Source: Selaginella moellendorffii | Lineage: Eukaryota > Streptophyta > Lycopodiopsida > Selaginellales > Selaginellaceae | DNA length: 64,000 nt | Reading direction: 5' to 3' | Assembly (NCBI RefSeq): GCF_000143415.4 | Contig: NW_003314303.1 | Location: forward strand, 1,437,508 to 1,501,507 | In this document: piece after piece, positions 12,663 through 24,862 of the stretch | Position numbering within the stretch: the first letter of the stretch is position 1 | Layout: the number at the start of each line of letters is the position of its first letter | Notes under the pieces: model-generated | The model's input: the letters and a program-made list of their open reading frames with translations, nothing else | Databases searched by the model: none | What the model was told of the DNA's origin: nothing | Translations under genes and position numbers: made by a program

Positions 12663-13145
12663 ATCCACTCAAGAGAGAAGGAATATAAAAAGAGAGAGAT
12701 AACCTAACCACCTATGGCCCCCTGGCGATCGCAACCATTTCTTCCCGGTGGCGACCGCATTGGCAGCGATTTCCCAGCGGCGCCGCGCTCATCGCCTCCA
12801 CTCCTCCTCCACGCCGCCGCCGCGCCGCCACCTCTCCATTCCGATGTGACCCCTTCGCTAGCCCTAGTCATTTGGATGAGAACAGAACCACGTGGCGCCG
12901 CCGCATTGGCCTGCGGCGTCAACACAACGCGTCCACTTTCCATTGGCCCGCCATAGATCAAATTTCTGCCTAGTGGCGGGAGCGCGCATCCAACGGCAGA
13001 GATTCAACTGGGCCCCGATTGGCGCGCGAAACAGTTGACGGCGGGGATTGGATTAATGCCACAGATCCAACCGCTGTCGTTTGCCCTTCTTGTTCTTTGT
13101 TTGTTCTTCGTCCTCCTCTCGCCCTCTCTTTCGCCGCGCGCAACC
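12663..13145. other. Intergenic: upstream of the 309-aa gene, downstream of the histidine kinase
   Basis: GC-rich sequence (for example CCGCCGCCGCGCCGCC near 12813) between two minus-strand genes. It would hold the promoter of the 309-aa gene and the kinase 3' UTR. Open frames here are compositional. Confidence 0.5.
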
Positions 13146-16100
13146 TCAAGATAGAATTCCCAGGCCCTTCATCGTTTTCGTCAGCTCCTCCAGATTCAAT
13201 GGCTTGGTCAGGTACGCGTCCATTCCAACCCCTTTGCACTTTTGCTCGTCGCTGGCCATGGCGTGCGCCGTGAGGGCAATTATGGGAACTCGACAAGCGC
13301 TACCACTGTTTTCGCTGGCTTTGCTGCTCGATCCACCCTCCAATTCGCGTATGCGAGCCGTCGCGGCATAGCCATCCATGACAGGCATCTGCAAATCCAC
13401 CAGTAGGTCAGAGAAAAAAATCGCGACAAACAGATGGATAGATAGATTCCACCGCAATCCAGTCCAGGAGCAAACAAACAAACTGAGAAAAACAGAGGAT
13501 TTTTTCCATACCTGACAATCCATGAGAACTAGATCCATTCTCCGCTTTTGCTGCACTGGATCGGGACTCCATGGATCATCCGCCAAGCTCGCAGCGATGG
13601 AGCTGACAGCCTCCTCGCCATTGGCAGCGAGCTCCACGATCGCTCCCTCTCGCTCCAGCATCGCTTTGGTCACCTTTTGGAGAAGCACCGTGTCCTCCAC
13701 CACCAGGATTCGCAGCTCCGCCAAGCTCCCACTTCTCCCCTTCCCAGTGTCACCATCCTCGCTCTCATCCACATCGCCGTCACTCCGCCGCCGCTCCTCC
13801 GCCAGCCCACGCTGTTGCTGGTGCTGATCCAGTGACAGCCTGGAGAGCTCCTGTGCCGATCCACTCCGGCTCCGCGAAGAAAAGGAGGATCTTTTCTCGC
13901 AGCTCGGCCTCTTGGCGTTGCTCCACCGCTGCTGCTCCGCCACCAAGTGCTCAAAGTGCTGCCCCTGGAGCTCCTCCACCAGCGCCGCCAGCCGCGAGCT
14001 ATGGACGGGCTTGTGGACGATGAGATCGCTCCGGCTGTGGAGCGTCTGCCACACGAGATTGGTCGTGTCGGCCGAGAAGATCCAGCTTATGTGCACGCAC
14101 TTGCCACTCCCTCGTGAGCTCCGGACGAGCTCGTCCAGCTCCATCCGGAACTTGGTGGTGATGGAGGCATTCCCTTCTGGGAAGAGCGCCGTATCCAGCA
14201 TCGCCAGGCACAGCACGCTCCTCCCTCGCGGCGAAGGCGATGATCTCGCGTTGCTCTCGGTGGTGATATCCAGTGACGAGTCCGCGGAGCAAACGCTCGT
14301 TCGATCCGCGAGAGCTCGCTCCAGGCTCGGGATGATGCTCTGCCACTGCGAGACCTCGCAGACCTGTGCTGCTCCTTTGTTTTGCATCCACAGGGATACA
14401 AACTTCCGACCAAGCTCGCCCGCCATCGCCAAAACCACCTGGAGGTTCTGTCCCTCGAGTCCGTCAACCCGGGCAGCGTTTTCCAAGAGCTGGCTCTCTT
14501 CTCCGAAAGATTGCTGGTGCGAGCCGTTGCGACGCAAGCCCGAGTGTGTAGTCTGGATATCCCTGCTCGACGCCTTCTGGAAGAGGAGATTAAACTTGAA
14601 GAGCGTTCCTGGGCCGTCTTTGTTGGCGACTTTGATCTGGCCTCCCATCATATGCACCTGGGAAGAAACAAAAACGAGATTTTTATGCGAGGATCGATCG
14701 AAGAACTTGATGTTGGCTTACCAGGGAGCGAACGATCGCGAGGCCCAGCCCGGTTCCTCCATACGTGCAGTGGACTTTGGAGCTCCCCTGGACAAAGTTT
14801 CGAAACACTGCCTCGCGTCGCGACTGCGGGATTCCTTGTCCGGTGTCGTCCACTTCGAACTCGAACTCGAGAGTGTCACTGCTGCTGCCCTGTGATCGAG
14901 CCGGGATCTGCGAGGACCTGCTGCTACTGCTGCCGCTAGTCCTCAAGCAGCTGACGAAAGTTTTCTGGAACCAGCGGCCGGACCGCCGGCTCGCGCTCGC
15001 CACCCAGCTCTGCGAGGAGGATTGCTTGGGAAAAGCTCGGAGGATCACGTAGCCGCGGCTCGTGAACTTGACACCGTTGCTGAGGAGATCGCACAGGAGC
15101 TGCTTCACTCGTCCAGCGTCGCCTCGCACCCATCGCACTAGCTCGATGCTGTCGTCCGGCAGCTCCAGCACCACTTCGATGCCTTTCTTGGCCCCTACCA
15201 CCGCGAAGATGTCCACTGCCTCCTCCAAGACTTTGATGAGGTCGAAGTCCGCCACCTCCAGCTCCAGCTTGCCAACCTCGGCCTTGCTCATGTCTAGAAT
15301 CGAGTTTAGAATCCCTGCGAGAAGGAAAAAACGATTTTTCTCGTCATCAAGCTTGAGAAGGAGATGATCGCTCACCTAGAAGAGTTGTAGCGCAAGTTTT
15401 CATTTGTAGCATGTTGGACTCGAGCTCCACCGAGAGGCGCTCCTTGTAAGACAGGCACAGATCGATCAAGCCGATGATGGCAGCGAGAGGAGTCCGGAGG
15501 TCGTGGCTCATGTTGGCGAAGAAGAGCTTCTTGTGGTTGCTCCGTTTCTCGGCGAGCTTGGTGGCTTTCACCTGTGCGATGTAGGATTGCTCCACTCTCA
15601 TGGAGATGCTCACTCCCTTTGTGAGCATCACCACAAGGCAGCACCCCATCAGCACCGTCGCGAGAGCAATGCCGAGGAAAATCATCCCCAGAGTGTGCAG
15701 CCGAGCGTCCAGTCCAATCTCCAAGCTCCTCACCGAGATGATCAACACGGCAACCTTTCAGCTCACGTAGAGTTAGCGAAGAAAAAAGAGAGAAAAGAAC
15801 GCAAACAACGTAGAACTTTGAGAAAAGAGAAAGAGAAAAGCGCAATCAGCGAAGAACTTCGTCAAGAAAGGAGAAGAAAAACGATGGCTTACCAGATTTT
15901 GTCCAATGCTTGACAATGGCACCGTGTTCACGTGATAGTGAACGCCATCCACCAAAACGTTCTCAAAGTGCCGAGGAGACGAAGTCAAGCTCGAGTTTAC
16001 TCGATCCAAAAACGAAGATATCCTCGCCACCAGCGCGTCGCTCGAGTCCCTGGCGAGTGGAATCGTAAAGTTTGCTCGATCCACGTCCCCGACTGCGTAG

Positions 16101-17498
16101 CTCGATCCATAAATCCCGACCAAGCGGCCATCGTCCGTCATGAGGAACATATGCTGCTGGAAAGCATCCACTTGACGCATCATGTTCTCGAAAGATCTCG
16201 TCACAAAAGCCACGCCGCTGGTTCTCGAGCTCGATCTCACGGCTTGCATTCCCAAGAGTGACAAACTCCCGGACGAGTCGGCGGTGATGTCCCAGAAGAT
16301 CTTTCCACTCGTGTCGTTGAGAGCTGCCTGGTAGAGAGACGAGCGAGCAGTGTAGAACAGGCATGGCGATGGCGTCTGCGCTTGCTCGACCTTCCCCGTG
16401 ACCGGATGAACTAGTTGGCGAAACCATCGAAAGGAGTCCGGCGAGACACACGACTTTCGGTGCGTGGACTTCGAGTTTCCAGTGGACGAGAAGAAGTAGG
16501 CGTCGTCGCTCCTGCTGGAGTTCGAGTCGGCAAAGGCCATGAAAGAGAGATCCCGAGTGAAGAATCCGGCAGCGCTGCTGCCCGGCCTCATGAAGTAGCC
16601 AGTCCACAGCAAGCTCTTGAGCTGGAACGAGAGAAAGTTAGCAGGAAATCCAGTACTCGCGATAGAACTGGTGAGCTTTCTTTCACTCGTACCTGAGGAG
16701 GGGAGGATGTCAAGCTCGCGTTGGAGGCCGAGAGGAGGCGAGAAAGAAGCGACACCGAAGTGGAAGTGTAGTTTAGAGCGAAATCCAGCGGCTTCTCGAT
16801 GTCAAACGCAGCCTCGGTTCGCAAAGAAGCAACGAGAGGAGCGATGGATCGTCGAATCTGGCTCGAGGCAACGTACCACGCGCTCACGGTGAGTATAGTC
16901 ACGAGCAACACCAGCATCACCTGGAAGAACACGAAGAACACGATTAGCTCTCTTCGATTCTTCCGTGTTTCGCGGGAACACGCCAAGAATCGCTACGAAA
17001 CAACGAGGACGACGAAAACATAAAGACAAGAAAAAGTTGGCGTACCATGAGGGCGATGCGAGGGAAGAGCATGGGATCGCTCGCTACTTGCTGCCAATGC
17101 GATCGCTTCATCGCCCACTCGCGCAAGATCTCCAGAGAAAATCTTCTCAAAGGTGGCGGCGGCGGCGGTGGCGGCGGTGGCGGCCGGGGCGGCGATGGCG
17201 CTTCTTCGTTTCCATTTCCCTGGTTCTCTCGCACGGCGCCGCTCTCCAGCCCATTCGAATCTGCCGAAAGATTCCCAGAGAAGTGGCTGGAGATCGTCGC
17301 GTTGATCGTGGAGAGGCGGGGACTATCCGGCGTGGAATCACTCTCGTAGAACTGGTGGCTGGAGCTGCTAATGCGAAGAACACCCATGGGATCGCCTCTC
17401 ATGCCCAGCGAGCTACATTCCAAGCAGCGCGAGGCCATGGATTGGCACAAGCGTCCCCAGTAAGCATCCTCTTCTCCTCCCGCCGCCGGCTCGCCCAT
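13146..17498 (-). CDS. CKI1-like hybrid sensor histidine kinase, seven exons, 1256 aa
   Basis: This is a membrane phosphorelay receptor that should autophosphorylate on His and pass phosphate to an internal Asp and then to HPt proteins. Exons on minus are 17046-17498, 16693-16920, 15893-16621, 15376-15754, 14722-15314, 13512-14657 and 13146-13388, all GT-AG and in frame. Domains: a cytosolic N-terminus with an 11-proline run (about 105-115); TM1 (about 152-175, VMLVLLVTILTVSAWYV); a ~300-residue external region that is not a recognisable CHASE domain; TM2 (about 490-515); H-box FFANMSHDLRTPL with His near 554; N-box LLSNGVKFT; G1 DDTGQGIP; G2 GGTGLGLAI; and a C-terminal receiver VLMDCQMPVMDGY with the acceptor Asp near 1174 and the conserved Lys in YLTKPLN. 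The H-box to N-box stretch (ILNSILDMSKAEVGKLELE, AKKGIEVVL, RGDAGRVKQLL) resembles Arabidopsis CKI1 more than cytokinin receptors. The ATG at 17498 is the first in frame. Confidence 0.92.
13389..13511 (-). other. Stop-free, frame-preserving intron in the receiver domain of the histidine kinase
   Basis: The last intron is 123 nt (41 codons), has GT-AG ends and contains no stop in the host frame. If retained it would add 41 residues directly after MDCQ, two residues past the acceptor Asp, and would probably disable the receiver. Retention is hypothetical. Confidence 0.6.
17147..17190. repeat. GGC/GCC trinucleotide tract encoding the poly-proline run
   Basis: An imperfect (GGC)n run on plus lies within exon 1 of the histidine kinase. 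It is read on minus as consecutive proline codons. Confidence 0.85.
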
Positions 17499-18877
17499 GG
17501 ATCGATCGATCTCTCTTTCTCACAGCCGCCGCGGACCCATCATCTCCTTCCTCGATTCCTGCCTACCCACGATCGATCTAGCACCGATCCCCGCTGGGAA
17601 TCCACCGCCCACCATCTCTCTTTCTCTCTTCTTCTTTGTTCTTCCTCGATCCCGCCCAAGAACGATATACTACCGATACCTCATGATCGGGGGCGCGTCG
17701 CCATCGCCACGAGGATCGCAGCTGTGCCCTCATCCCCCCGCGACAATCGATGGATGCGGCAGTGTTTATGGGATTTTCTTCCGAGAAATCCTGCCCAGAT
17801 TCGATCTCTCTCTGATAATGCCATCGCCGCTTTGTTGTGCGTGAGCGATCGATCGATAGCTCGATCGATCACGCATACCACACTGCCGTGACAAATCCTC
17901 CTCTAGCCTTGCCTACTCTCTCTCTCACCCTCTTCCTTGCTCTTGCGCCTCTTCCGATTAACACGGATCAAGGCAGCAATCACAGCGCTCCACGATTGCT
18001 TCTTCCATGATCGCGGCTATGGTGTTGGGTGAATTCAATGGGTTGGTTTCCAGGAGATTTGATTTGGAATATGGCAAATTCAAAAAAAAAAGGAAGAGAA
18101 ACTCCCCACATTTAATGCCACACCACCATGGCCGAGCTTCTTCCAAGCAGCAGCCATAGCTCGTAAGTTCCGTTATAGTTCCTTTTTCGCGTTTCTTTTC
18201 TCCGCGCTCGATCAAGACTGTTTCAAGCTGCGCATTTATGAGATCCAAAGCGAGCGAATGAATCCTGGGAACGAAGTTACAGATGAGAACGACGATAGGG
18301 AAAGAAAAAAAAAAATGAGAGCTTGAAACATTACCAGCCATAGCTGCGTCGGTCAAGCTTAAACAAGCAATCGTGTCCCATGTCCGATCAGGATCGCTGA
18401 AAACGCTGCTGGAGACGAAGGTGGTTCCATTTTTAATGCCGCGCCGCGCCTTCCAATCCAGATTCTTTCGGGCGAATCTTGCGGATGTTTTCTTGCTTCC
18501 CTCCCTGCATGGTTTTATTTCTATAATAGTTTGTAAGTCCAGAGCACACGAGAGATCATACTAATAAAAAAACTTACCTTTGTCCTAACATCGCGAGCTT
18601 CCAGCGATTATAAAAACATGCTTCGAATTGTTATTTGCGAGATCAAAGTAAGTCAAGCTGCTTCGCGGAGGTCAAATCTTCGAGACAAAGCGAAACTTAC
18701 TCGCTTTAAACACTTCGTGGCTCTTTTAAACCTCTGCATCTCTCTGCAACATCCGGAGAAACATGTGAGCACACAGTCCACACAGAATCATCAGAGACAT
18801 ATCCTAGAGCTCCGTTCTAGCAACGAATACCTTCTTTTCTTTCATACCTTTCAGCCAGTGTATGCGTGAAGCCGGCT
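17499..18877. other. Divergent intergenic region between the histidine kinase and the Ole e 1/proline-rich gene
   Basis: The region holds both promoters and leaders. Near 17500-17900 it is CT-rich with GATCGATC runs (for example 17848-17870). From 17958 to 18356 there is an open frame on minus, but with no family resemblance and low-complexity stretches. I treat it as non-coding. Confidence 0.5.
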
Positions 18878-20252
18878 ATGGTGCTTCACAGTCTTCTCCT
18901 TGCCTTCATTCTCGCCGGCTTGTCATCGGCAACACGCAAAGACACCATCACTGTTACTGGAGTGGTCTTTTGCAAGAGATGTGTTCATGGCACTGCGGTT
19001 GGAACTCCATTACCAGGTAAGCGAAGCAAACACTTTCACTGTGTTTCTTTTCTCTATCTGTAAGAAAGTCGCAAAAGAGAAGAGGAGTACTTACATTCCA
19101 GTCGTAGAAAGTAGAAAGTTATGGCTTTGTCTCGTGGAATCCAGTTTTCCTCCAAAGTCTCCTGCTTAACTGATTTTCCTCTTCTTTTTCTTCTTTCTGC
19201 AACTTAGTGTCAGTAAAAGGTCCAACTTTGCGTGCTGAGTAAAGCCATACCTTGATCTTCTAACAGGTGTGGAAGTCTCACTCCAGTACACTGGAAATCC
19301 AGCGATTCTCGCATTGACAGACAGCAACGGAGTTTTCAAGCTGCCTGTGAAGAGCGCGTTCTTCGCAGATCCTGGTGCAAAAAGCCGACAGCTCTTTGTC
19401 AAGATCGTCAGGCTCCCAGACTCCACTTGCCAGATACCAACGACCACCGAGAAAAACGCTGGGATCTTGTCCAAGGCAGCACGAAGAACAGGCATCTTCA
19501 CGGTGGGAGCTTTTACTTTTCGGCCACAGAAGACCCTGTGCTCGGAGCTGCCTCCATCGCTTTCCAACACCTCCATCATACCGCCACTTCCGCCAGCAAT
19601 CTTCCCGTTTCCTCACCCTGGCTATGGCGGCGCTCCGCCGATTGGAAGCTCGCCTTTCCTCCCATTCTCTCCACCACCATACGAAGAACTCCCACCACCG
19701 CCAAACGCCGAGCCGCCGGAGATCGTCATTCCACCGCAACCAACATCTCCGCCACCACCGCATTCTCTTCCGCCGGCCCCTGTTCGTAGAAACAACGGGC
19801 CGCCGCCACCGCTACACGCTCTTCGTCCTCCTCTTCCACCGCCAGCCCCGCGGATGAAATCCCCTCACCCCTCACCGCCAGCTCCATATGTCCGAGACAA
19901 ATCACCGCCACCGCTTCCAAAGCCGCCAGCTCGAAGCAAATCGCCACCCCGTCCAAAGCTCTCTCCGCCGCCGCCAGCTCGAAACAAACCGCCGCCACCG
20001 CTTCCAAAGCTCACACCTCCCCCTCCTCGAAACAAATCGCCACCGCCGCTTCCAAAGCTCTCTCCTCCGCTAGGACCACCAAAGCACGCTCCGCCTTCCA
20101 GGGCTCCCAGTCCTGGAAGAAAACCACTGCCATCGCCATCGCCATCGCCGACGCCGCCGCCATTTCCATCACCATCGCCGTCGCCACCGCGTAAAGAGAG
20201 CCCTAGAGCGCCATACCTTCCATCACCACCGCATTGCCAGCAAAAACCCTAA
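18878..20252 (+). CDS. Pollen Ole e 1-like / proline-rich cell-wall protein, two exons
   Basis: This is probably a secreted structural wall protein. Exons are 18878-19016 and 19267-20252 (GT-AG intron of 250 bp, phase 1), 374 aa. The start is the ATG at 18878. A signal peptide (MVLHSLLLAFILAGLSSA) is followed by an Ole e 1-type domain (about 20-135) that starts TITVTGVVFCKRC and continues VSLQYTG, LTDSNGVFKLPV and QLFVKIVRLPDSTCQIPTTT. The rest is a Pro-rich tail with repeated blocks of the kind KSPPPLPKLSPPP and RNKPPPPLPKL and late SPSPSPTPPPFPSPSPSP. The Ole e 1 plus proline-rich layout is known in plants (PRP/PELPK-like proteins). Tail repeats vary and are prone to slippage. Hydroxyproline glycosylation is likely but inferred. 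Confidence 0.85.
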
Positions 20253-20469
20253 TACCCGGGAAAGGGAAGTTTTCAAATGATATTAACTTTCTAGCGATCT
20301 GGGTCTTCATGCAAGGATTCTTCTGGGATTTCAATGCCCATAGTCAGTCACAAGGGTCACGACAGAGAAGTATTTTTGCAAGGATTCTTCACGACGATCT
20401 TATACCATTGTTCTAGTCAGATTGTCTTTGAAAGAACCAAGGTAATTTTAATGCCATAGTCCAGCACAG
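20253..20469. other. 3' flank of the proline-rich gene
   Basis: No coding signal. It would hold the 3' UTR. A short direct repeat (GCAAGGATTCTTC, about 20312 and 20379) is visible. Confidence 0.5.
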
Positions 20470-20860
20470 TCAAACAGTCCAACACGAGGAAGCATGAAGT
20501 ATTCCTCTGATTTCGGGCAACAAGGCCGACTCCGTGCCCGACAATACACTTCTAACCCCCGTCAGGTATCCATCAGGGCAGCGGCCGAAGTTCTCCACGA
20601 TGAAAACCTCGTCCCCAAAGCTCGTCATCACGCTCTGGTTCTTGCTCACGTATGGGAGATACTTAGGCCTCAAAAGCTGAGTTGCCCGTAAGCGAGCATA
20701 GTTCCAGCCTCCAGCCCGGCAGCTTGTCCAGATAATCCAGCTTGGTGACGAGCATCCAGCATCCGCCAGACCCACACTCCCAGCGGCTGCACATTGTCGG
20801 GACTGGCAGCAGCAGTATCCTTAATGTTAGTTAAGGGTATCTTTCTTTTTTGGTACATAC
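20470..20860 (-). pseudogene. Possible coding remnant of unknown family
   Basis: On minus a ~100-codon open stretch (LLRPKYLPYVSKNQSVM, then GDEVFIVENFGRCPDGYLTG) stands out in base composition from the AT-rich DNA to its right. A neighbouring frame continues it upstream (VQPLGVWVWRML), which suggests a frameshift. No start context, splice structure or family was recognised. It may be the last exon of something deleted. Confidence 0.3.
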
Positions 20861-21899
20861 CAACTAAACTTTTATCTCTTATTAAAAAATAAATTGCTAC
20901 AGGTTGGTTGGTTTGCAATGCTTGGTTTGCTAAATAATAGTGTTATTTTTACTTATTAATTCAATTGATCAAATAAAGTTTATAATTAAAAGCATGTTTG
21001 TAATTTATAAACACAAAATTAATCTTGTTGCATATCAACCATTAGATGAAAGAATAAAAATAATATATTTGAAAAGGCTTAAGAAATTTTATAAATTATA
21101 AACATGTTTATAAATTATAAATACAAGATTAATAGTAGAATATCCTAGAATATCCAAGTATATTCTAGGTATATTCACTACCATCCGCTTAAGCAAACCA
21201 AAAAGAGATAAAGTTTGATATCATACTTTAAATAGCATTCTCTATTAATTGATATAAATCTTTTGAAGTTAAGATTTGATTTGTTTTTAGCAAAACACTT
21301 AATATATATTTGATAAAGTTCTATATAAAAAAAGTGAACATCTTGTTTATATATAGGAGTGAATGGTTTGAATTGAAACCAATTTGATGATTATCAAAAT
21401 CCCCATGTGTATATGTGGGATGAGGTGGACCTAATTATGCATATAAATGATCTTATAAGTAGTGTTGAGTTAAGTTTTTGATCTCATCTTTAATATGGAT
21501 TGATTACAGTGCAATCATGACGAATATGGCTTTGAAACTTCTTCCCTTTATTTTACATTTTTTTCATTTTTCTTTCATTCCTCTCAATTGTGTTTTAATT
21601 CATCCCTCTACTTCTTCCATCAGTTTATCTCCCCACTACTTTTTATTGTGTTTCCTTTTTGTTTTTTTATTCCCTTTTTAGATCCTTTAAATAGTCTTTG
21701 CATTGTAATTGTTGACTTACTATGCTAATCTTTTCAATTTTGATATGTCATTTAAGGTTAAGATTGCAATGCATCATCCTATTTTAACTAAGGATGTTTA
21801 TCTTCTATTTGGCATTAGTCATCAAAAAAGATTAAAATTGTTTATGCAAATATCAAAGAGATATTGAAGAAAAATGTTATTTAAAAGTCTCAGAGCTTT
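20861..21899. other. AT-rich intergenic DNA
   Basis: No protein relic was seen. The stretch at 21541-21680 is a CT/T-rich run. The following segment passes into the gypsy relic. Confidence 0.5.
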
Positions 21900-23250
21900 T
21901 AGGATTCTGAACCTCATCTTGTGATGAAGACTAATAGGAGTATTCAATTTTACATTGATTATTCTTTGTTAAATGAAATGACTATCCTAAATATGTATCC
22001 TTTTCTTTACACTATTAATCTTCTTGATTGTCTGAGGAGAAATTATTAGTTCACCAAGTTAAATTTTACTTTTGGTTAGTAGATGGCTAAAGAGGATGTT
22101 CTAAAAACCATTTTTTATACACTATTTAATTTGTATGAGTTTTTGGTGATGTTGTTCAATTTACATAATGCTTTAACAACTTTCTAGTAGATGATAGATG
22201 AGATTCTTTATGATATGTCAAATGTGATTGTATAATGTTTTGATCCATTTAGAGGGGATGTGGGAAGAGTATATTCATGACGCTTACAAGATATTGGATC
22301 GACTACAAAAAGTTAGTTTGGGTTGAAGTGATTTAAGCGTGTGTTTAAGCCTAAGGACATAATTTATCTTGAGTACTACATTTCTTTGTTTGCAAGTTTA
22401 TTATAAAAAACTTATGGCTATTTTGAAGTTCTTTGCTCCAAAGTGTATGAATAATATATAACACTTCATCATTATGAGCATTGTTGATGTCGTCAACATT
22501 ATTATTCATTTGGTTTAAAGATGGTGAATGGGCATTTATAGATCTTAAAAAAATGTTAATAATTCTTCCAATTTTGGCACTATACTCAACTTTTCATCTT
22601 GCATATAGATGCTTTTAATATTAGTTTTAGAGGTGTATTGATGCAAGAGAGCATAAATCTAGGTCTATGATAAATAAAGAGTGTCTAGCAGTGGTTTTGA
22701 GAAGTTTCATGCATACTTACATGGTTATTAAACTTTATTAAAGGGTGATTATGTTATAATCATTATATTGAAGTGGAAGAAATTGGCTCGTTATATTGTT
22801 GGATAGATTTTGAAACTTAAAATATATGACTTCAAAGTTGTTTATAACTTAGAAGTATTATAACTAATGTTGAGGTTCTTTCTCAAACTCCTTTTCTTTT
22901 TTTGATCTTTTTTTATGTTCCTAATATGTTTGTTATTCAAACATTAGTGAAATTTACTTTCTCTTGGTGAGGTTAGTGAAGCTCAAAATGTTGAGTTATG
23001 GATTTAAAAGCTTTTGATAGGTTTGAGAATCTTGTTGATGACTTACTATTTTAATATTTACATTCTTAATGTTACCTTAAGGATAACTTTTTTTACTTTG
23101 TGGGGGCTCATTGTGGTGATCATTTATGGTTAGTGGTGCCTTCAGTCTTTATTCCACATGAATCTCCTATTCTAGACAAGCATATAAGACATTATTGTAT
23201 GACTAGAAAGCTATTGTAAAGTATATAAACTTTTAACATTCAAATTAAGA
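21900..23250 (+). mobile_element. Heavily decayed Ty3/gypsy retrotransposon (reverse transcriptase-RNase H region)
   Basis: Plus-strand translation still shows gypsy landmarks in order. VMKTNRSIQFYIDYSLLNEM (about 21919-21978) is the usual RT opening with the catalytic-domain DYR-LN motif. YPFLYTINLLDCL follows. AKEDVLKTIF and LYEFLVMLFNLHNALTTF (about 22122-22175) match the RT palm. FILHIDAFNISFRGVLMQES (about 22592-22651) matches RNase H. Stops are frequent, and most differences from the expected residues fit C-to-T or G-to-A change. No LTRs could be delimited. The element is dead. Confidence 0.75.
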
Positions 23251-24519
23251 TGGTTATTTATTATTTCTACAATATGCATATATTACAAGAATATAAAGTT
23301 TATTGGTACTTCAATATATTAATGCTTATATAATAATAATTCAATTGCTCATGAAGTTGAGTTTACTTTTGTGATTGCCATGAGCTATTAATGCTAGGTT
23401 CTAGGATTAGTATTTGAGCAGCCTAATAAACAGTTGGGCTGTATACAAATAGGCAATAATAACATTATAACTCTTATCATTACCCACCTATAAAATATGA
23501 AGTGGATGATGTAATATTGGTTTGTTTTCCCAATTTTATAGTATGTGGTTTATTTAAAGGGCTCCTTACTCAGTTAAAAAAACTGTATCAAATGTTGAAC
23601 CGCAAGTTTATAAGCACGTTGAACAAAAAGTTTATAAAGTTCGGCACAATATTCAATATGCCAATCCACTACATATTGTGTATATGGAGTAGATAAAACA
23701 CTTTATATAAAGGGAATAAGAACAAATAGTATTACTTATAAATTCATTAGTGCCTCTTCTTGATGTTCCTCTAGATCTTGGTCAATCAACTAGAGAACTC
23801 TAATTACCTTCGATCCTTATGATAAAAAAGGGTTCAAATATAATTATAATATTGTATACTATTATTAACATAGTTGTACAATGCAAATGTAGATGGTAAA
23901 TGTGTGGCAATAGGCTTAGTAATAAAAGATAAACTTAAATCCATCTCAACTAACATGGAAAGGGACTTCTTGTTATAAAAATAAGCTTGGAAAGTAAACA
24001 TTAGATAAACTAGTGGCAACTAAACCCCTTTAAAAGTATTCCCAGAAGATAGATGAAGGGGTCACTAACTAATTCATGCAGGTCCCTCCATTACTTATAT
24101 GACTCCCTATTTCTCAAAAAAATCTTAATATTATGACTTTTCACCATATCAACACCAATATGATGTTATTAACACCAAAGCCTCTATCTAGAAAATGGAG
24201 GATGCTAATCTAGAAAATGATGATAACACTTATATGTATGGCCATCCTCATCACATGCCTAACAACAAACATTATGGCCACAATTATGTCCTTGCCATTG
24301 TCTTTAAACATGGATAGCAACAACATCAACCTCCATTAGAACATATACTTCAACTCCACTTCATGTGGGAAATGTAGCGACAAGTGGGAGAAGTGATGTC
24401 TCATAGCATTATATCAGTTAAAAAGCATCATTAAAGGTGGATGGGGCAAATATATGCACAACTCTCAAAAGATCTTAATGAAGTGTTAGCCACAACATTC
24501 CTAAAGATCTAGGAATCTG
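23251..24519. other. AT-rich DNA, probable further transposon decay
   Basis: No open frame above 65 codons. It may be the 3' part of the gypsy relic, but no integrase or LTR motif could be confirmed. Confidence 0.4.
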
Positions 24520-24862
24520 AAATCAAAGTCCGGGAATGAGTCTGAGATGGAGTCCAAGAAGGAGTTTATAATGGAGTCCGAGAAGGAGTCTGAGATGGAC
24601 TCTGAAATGGAGTCCGAGCAAAGGAGTCTGAGATGGAGTCCGAAAAAGAGTCTAAAATGAAGTTTGAGAAGGAGTTTGAGATAAAGTTTGAGAATGAGTC
24701 CTATATGGAGTCCGAGATAAAGACCGAGACTGGGACTAAGACTGGGATTAAGACCAAGATCGAGACCGAGACCAGGACCAAGACCAAGACCGAGATCGAG
24801 ACTGAGTCCAAGTCTGAGTCCGAATTCGAGTTTAAATCCAAGTTCAAGGGTGAAAGCCTAAA
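24520..24862 (+). repeat. GAGTCC/GAGWYY degenerate minisatellite array 1
   Basis: A long run of hexamer to 15-mer units based on GAGTCCGAG, GAGTCTGAGATG and AAGACCGAG. It reads as Glu/Lys/Ser/Thr-rich peptide in one frame only because the unit length is a multiple of three. It is followed by a block GGTGAAAGCCTAAAGC...CTCCAAAAGGATAGTAG (24848-24920) that recurs after array 2. Confidence 0.85.

Noticed and set aside
17958-18356. 132-codon open frame on minus upstream of the proline-rich gene
   Set aside because: No family resemblance, low-complexity Lys/Glu and Phe runs, and a position in a divergent promoter region.
18866-18877. Upstream start for the Ole e 1/proline-rich gene
   Set aside because: The codon at 18866 is GTG. 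The ATG at 18878 opens a good signal peptide.
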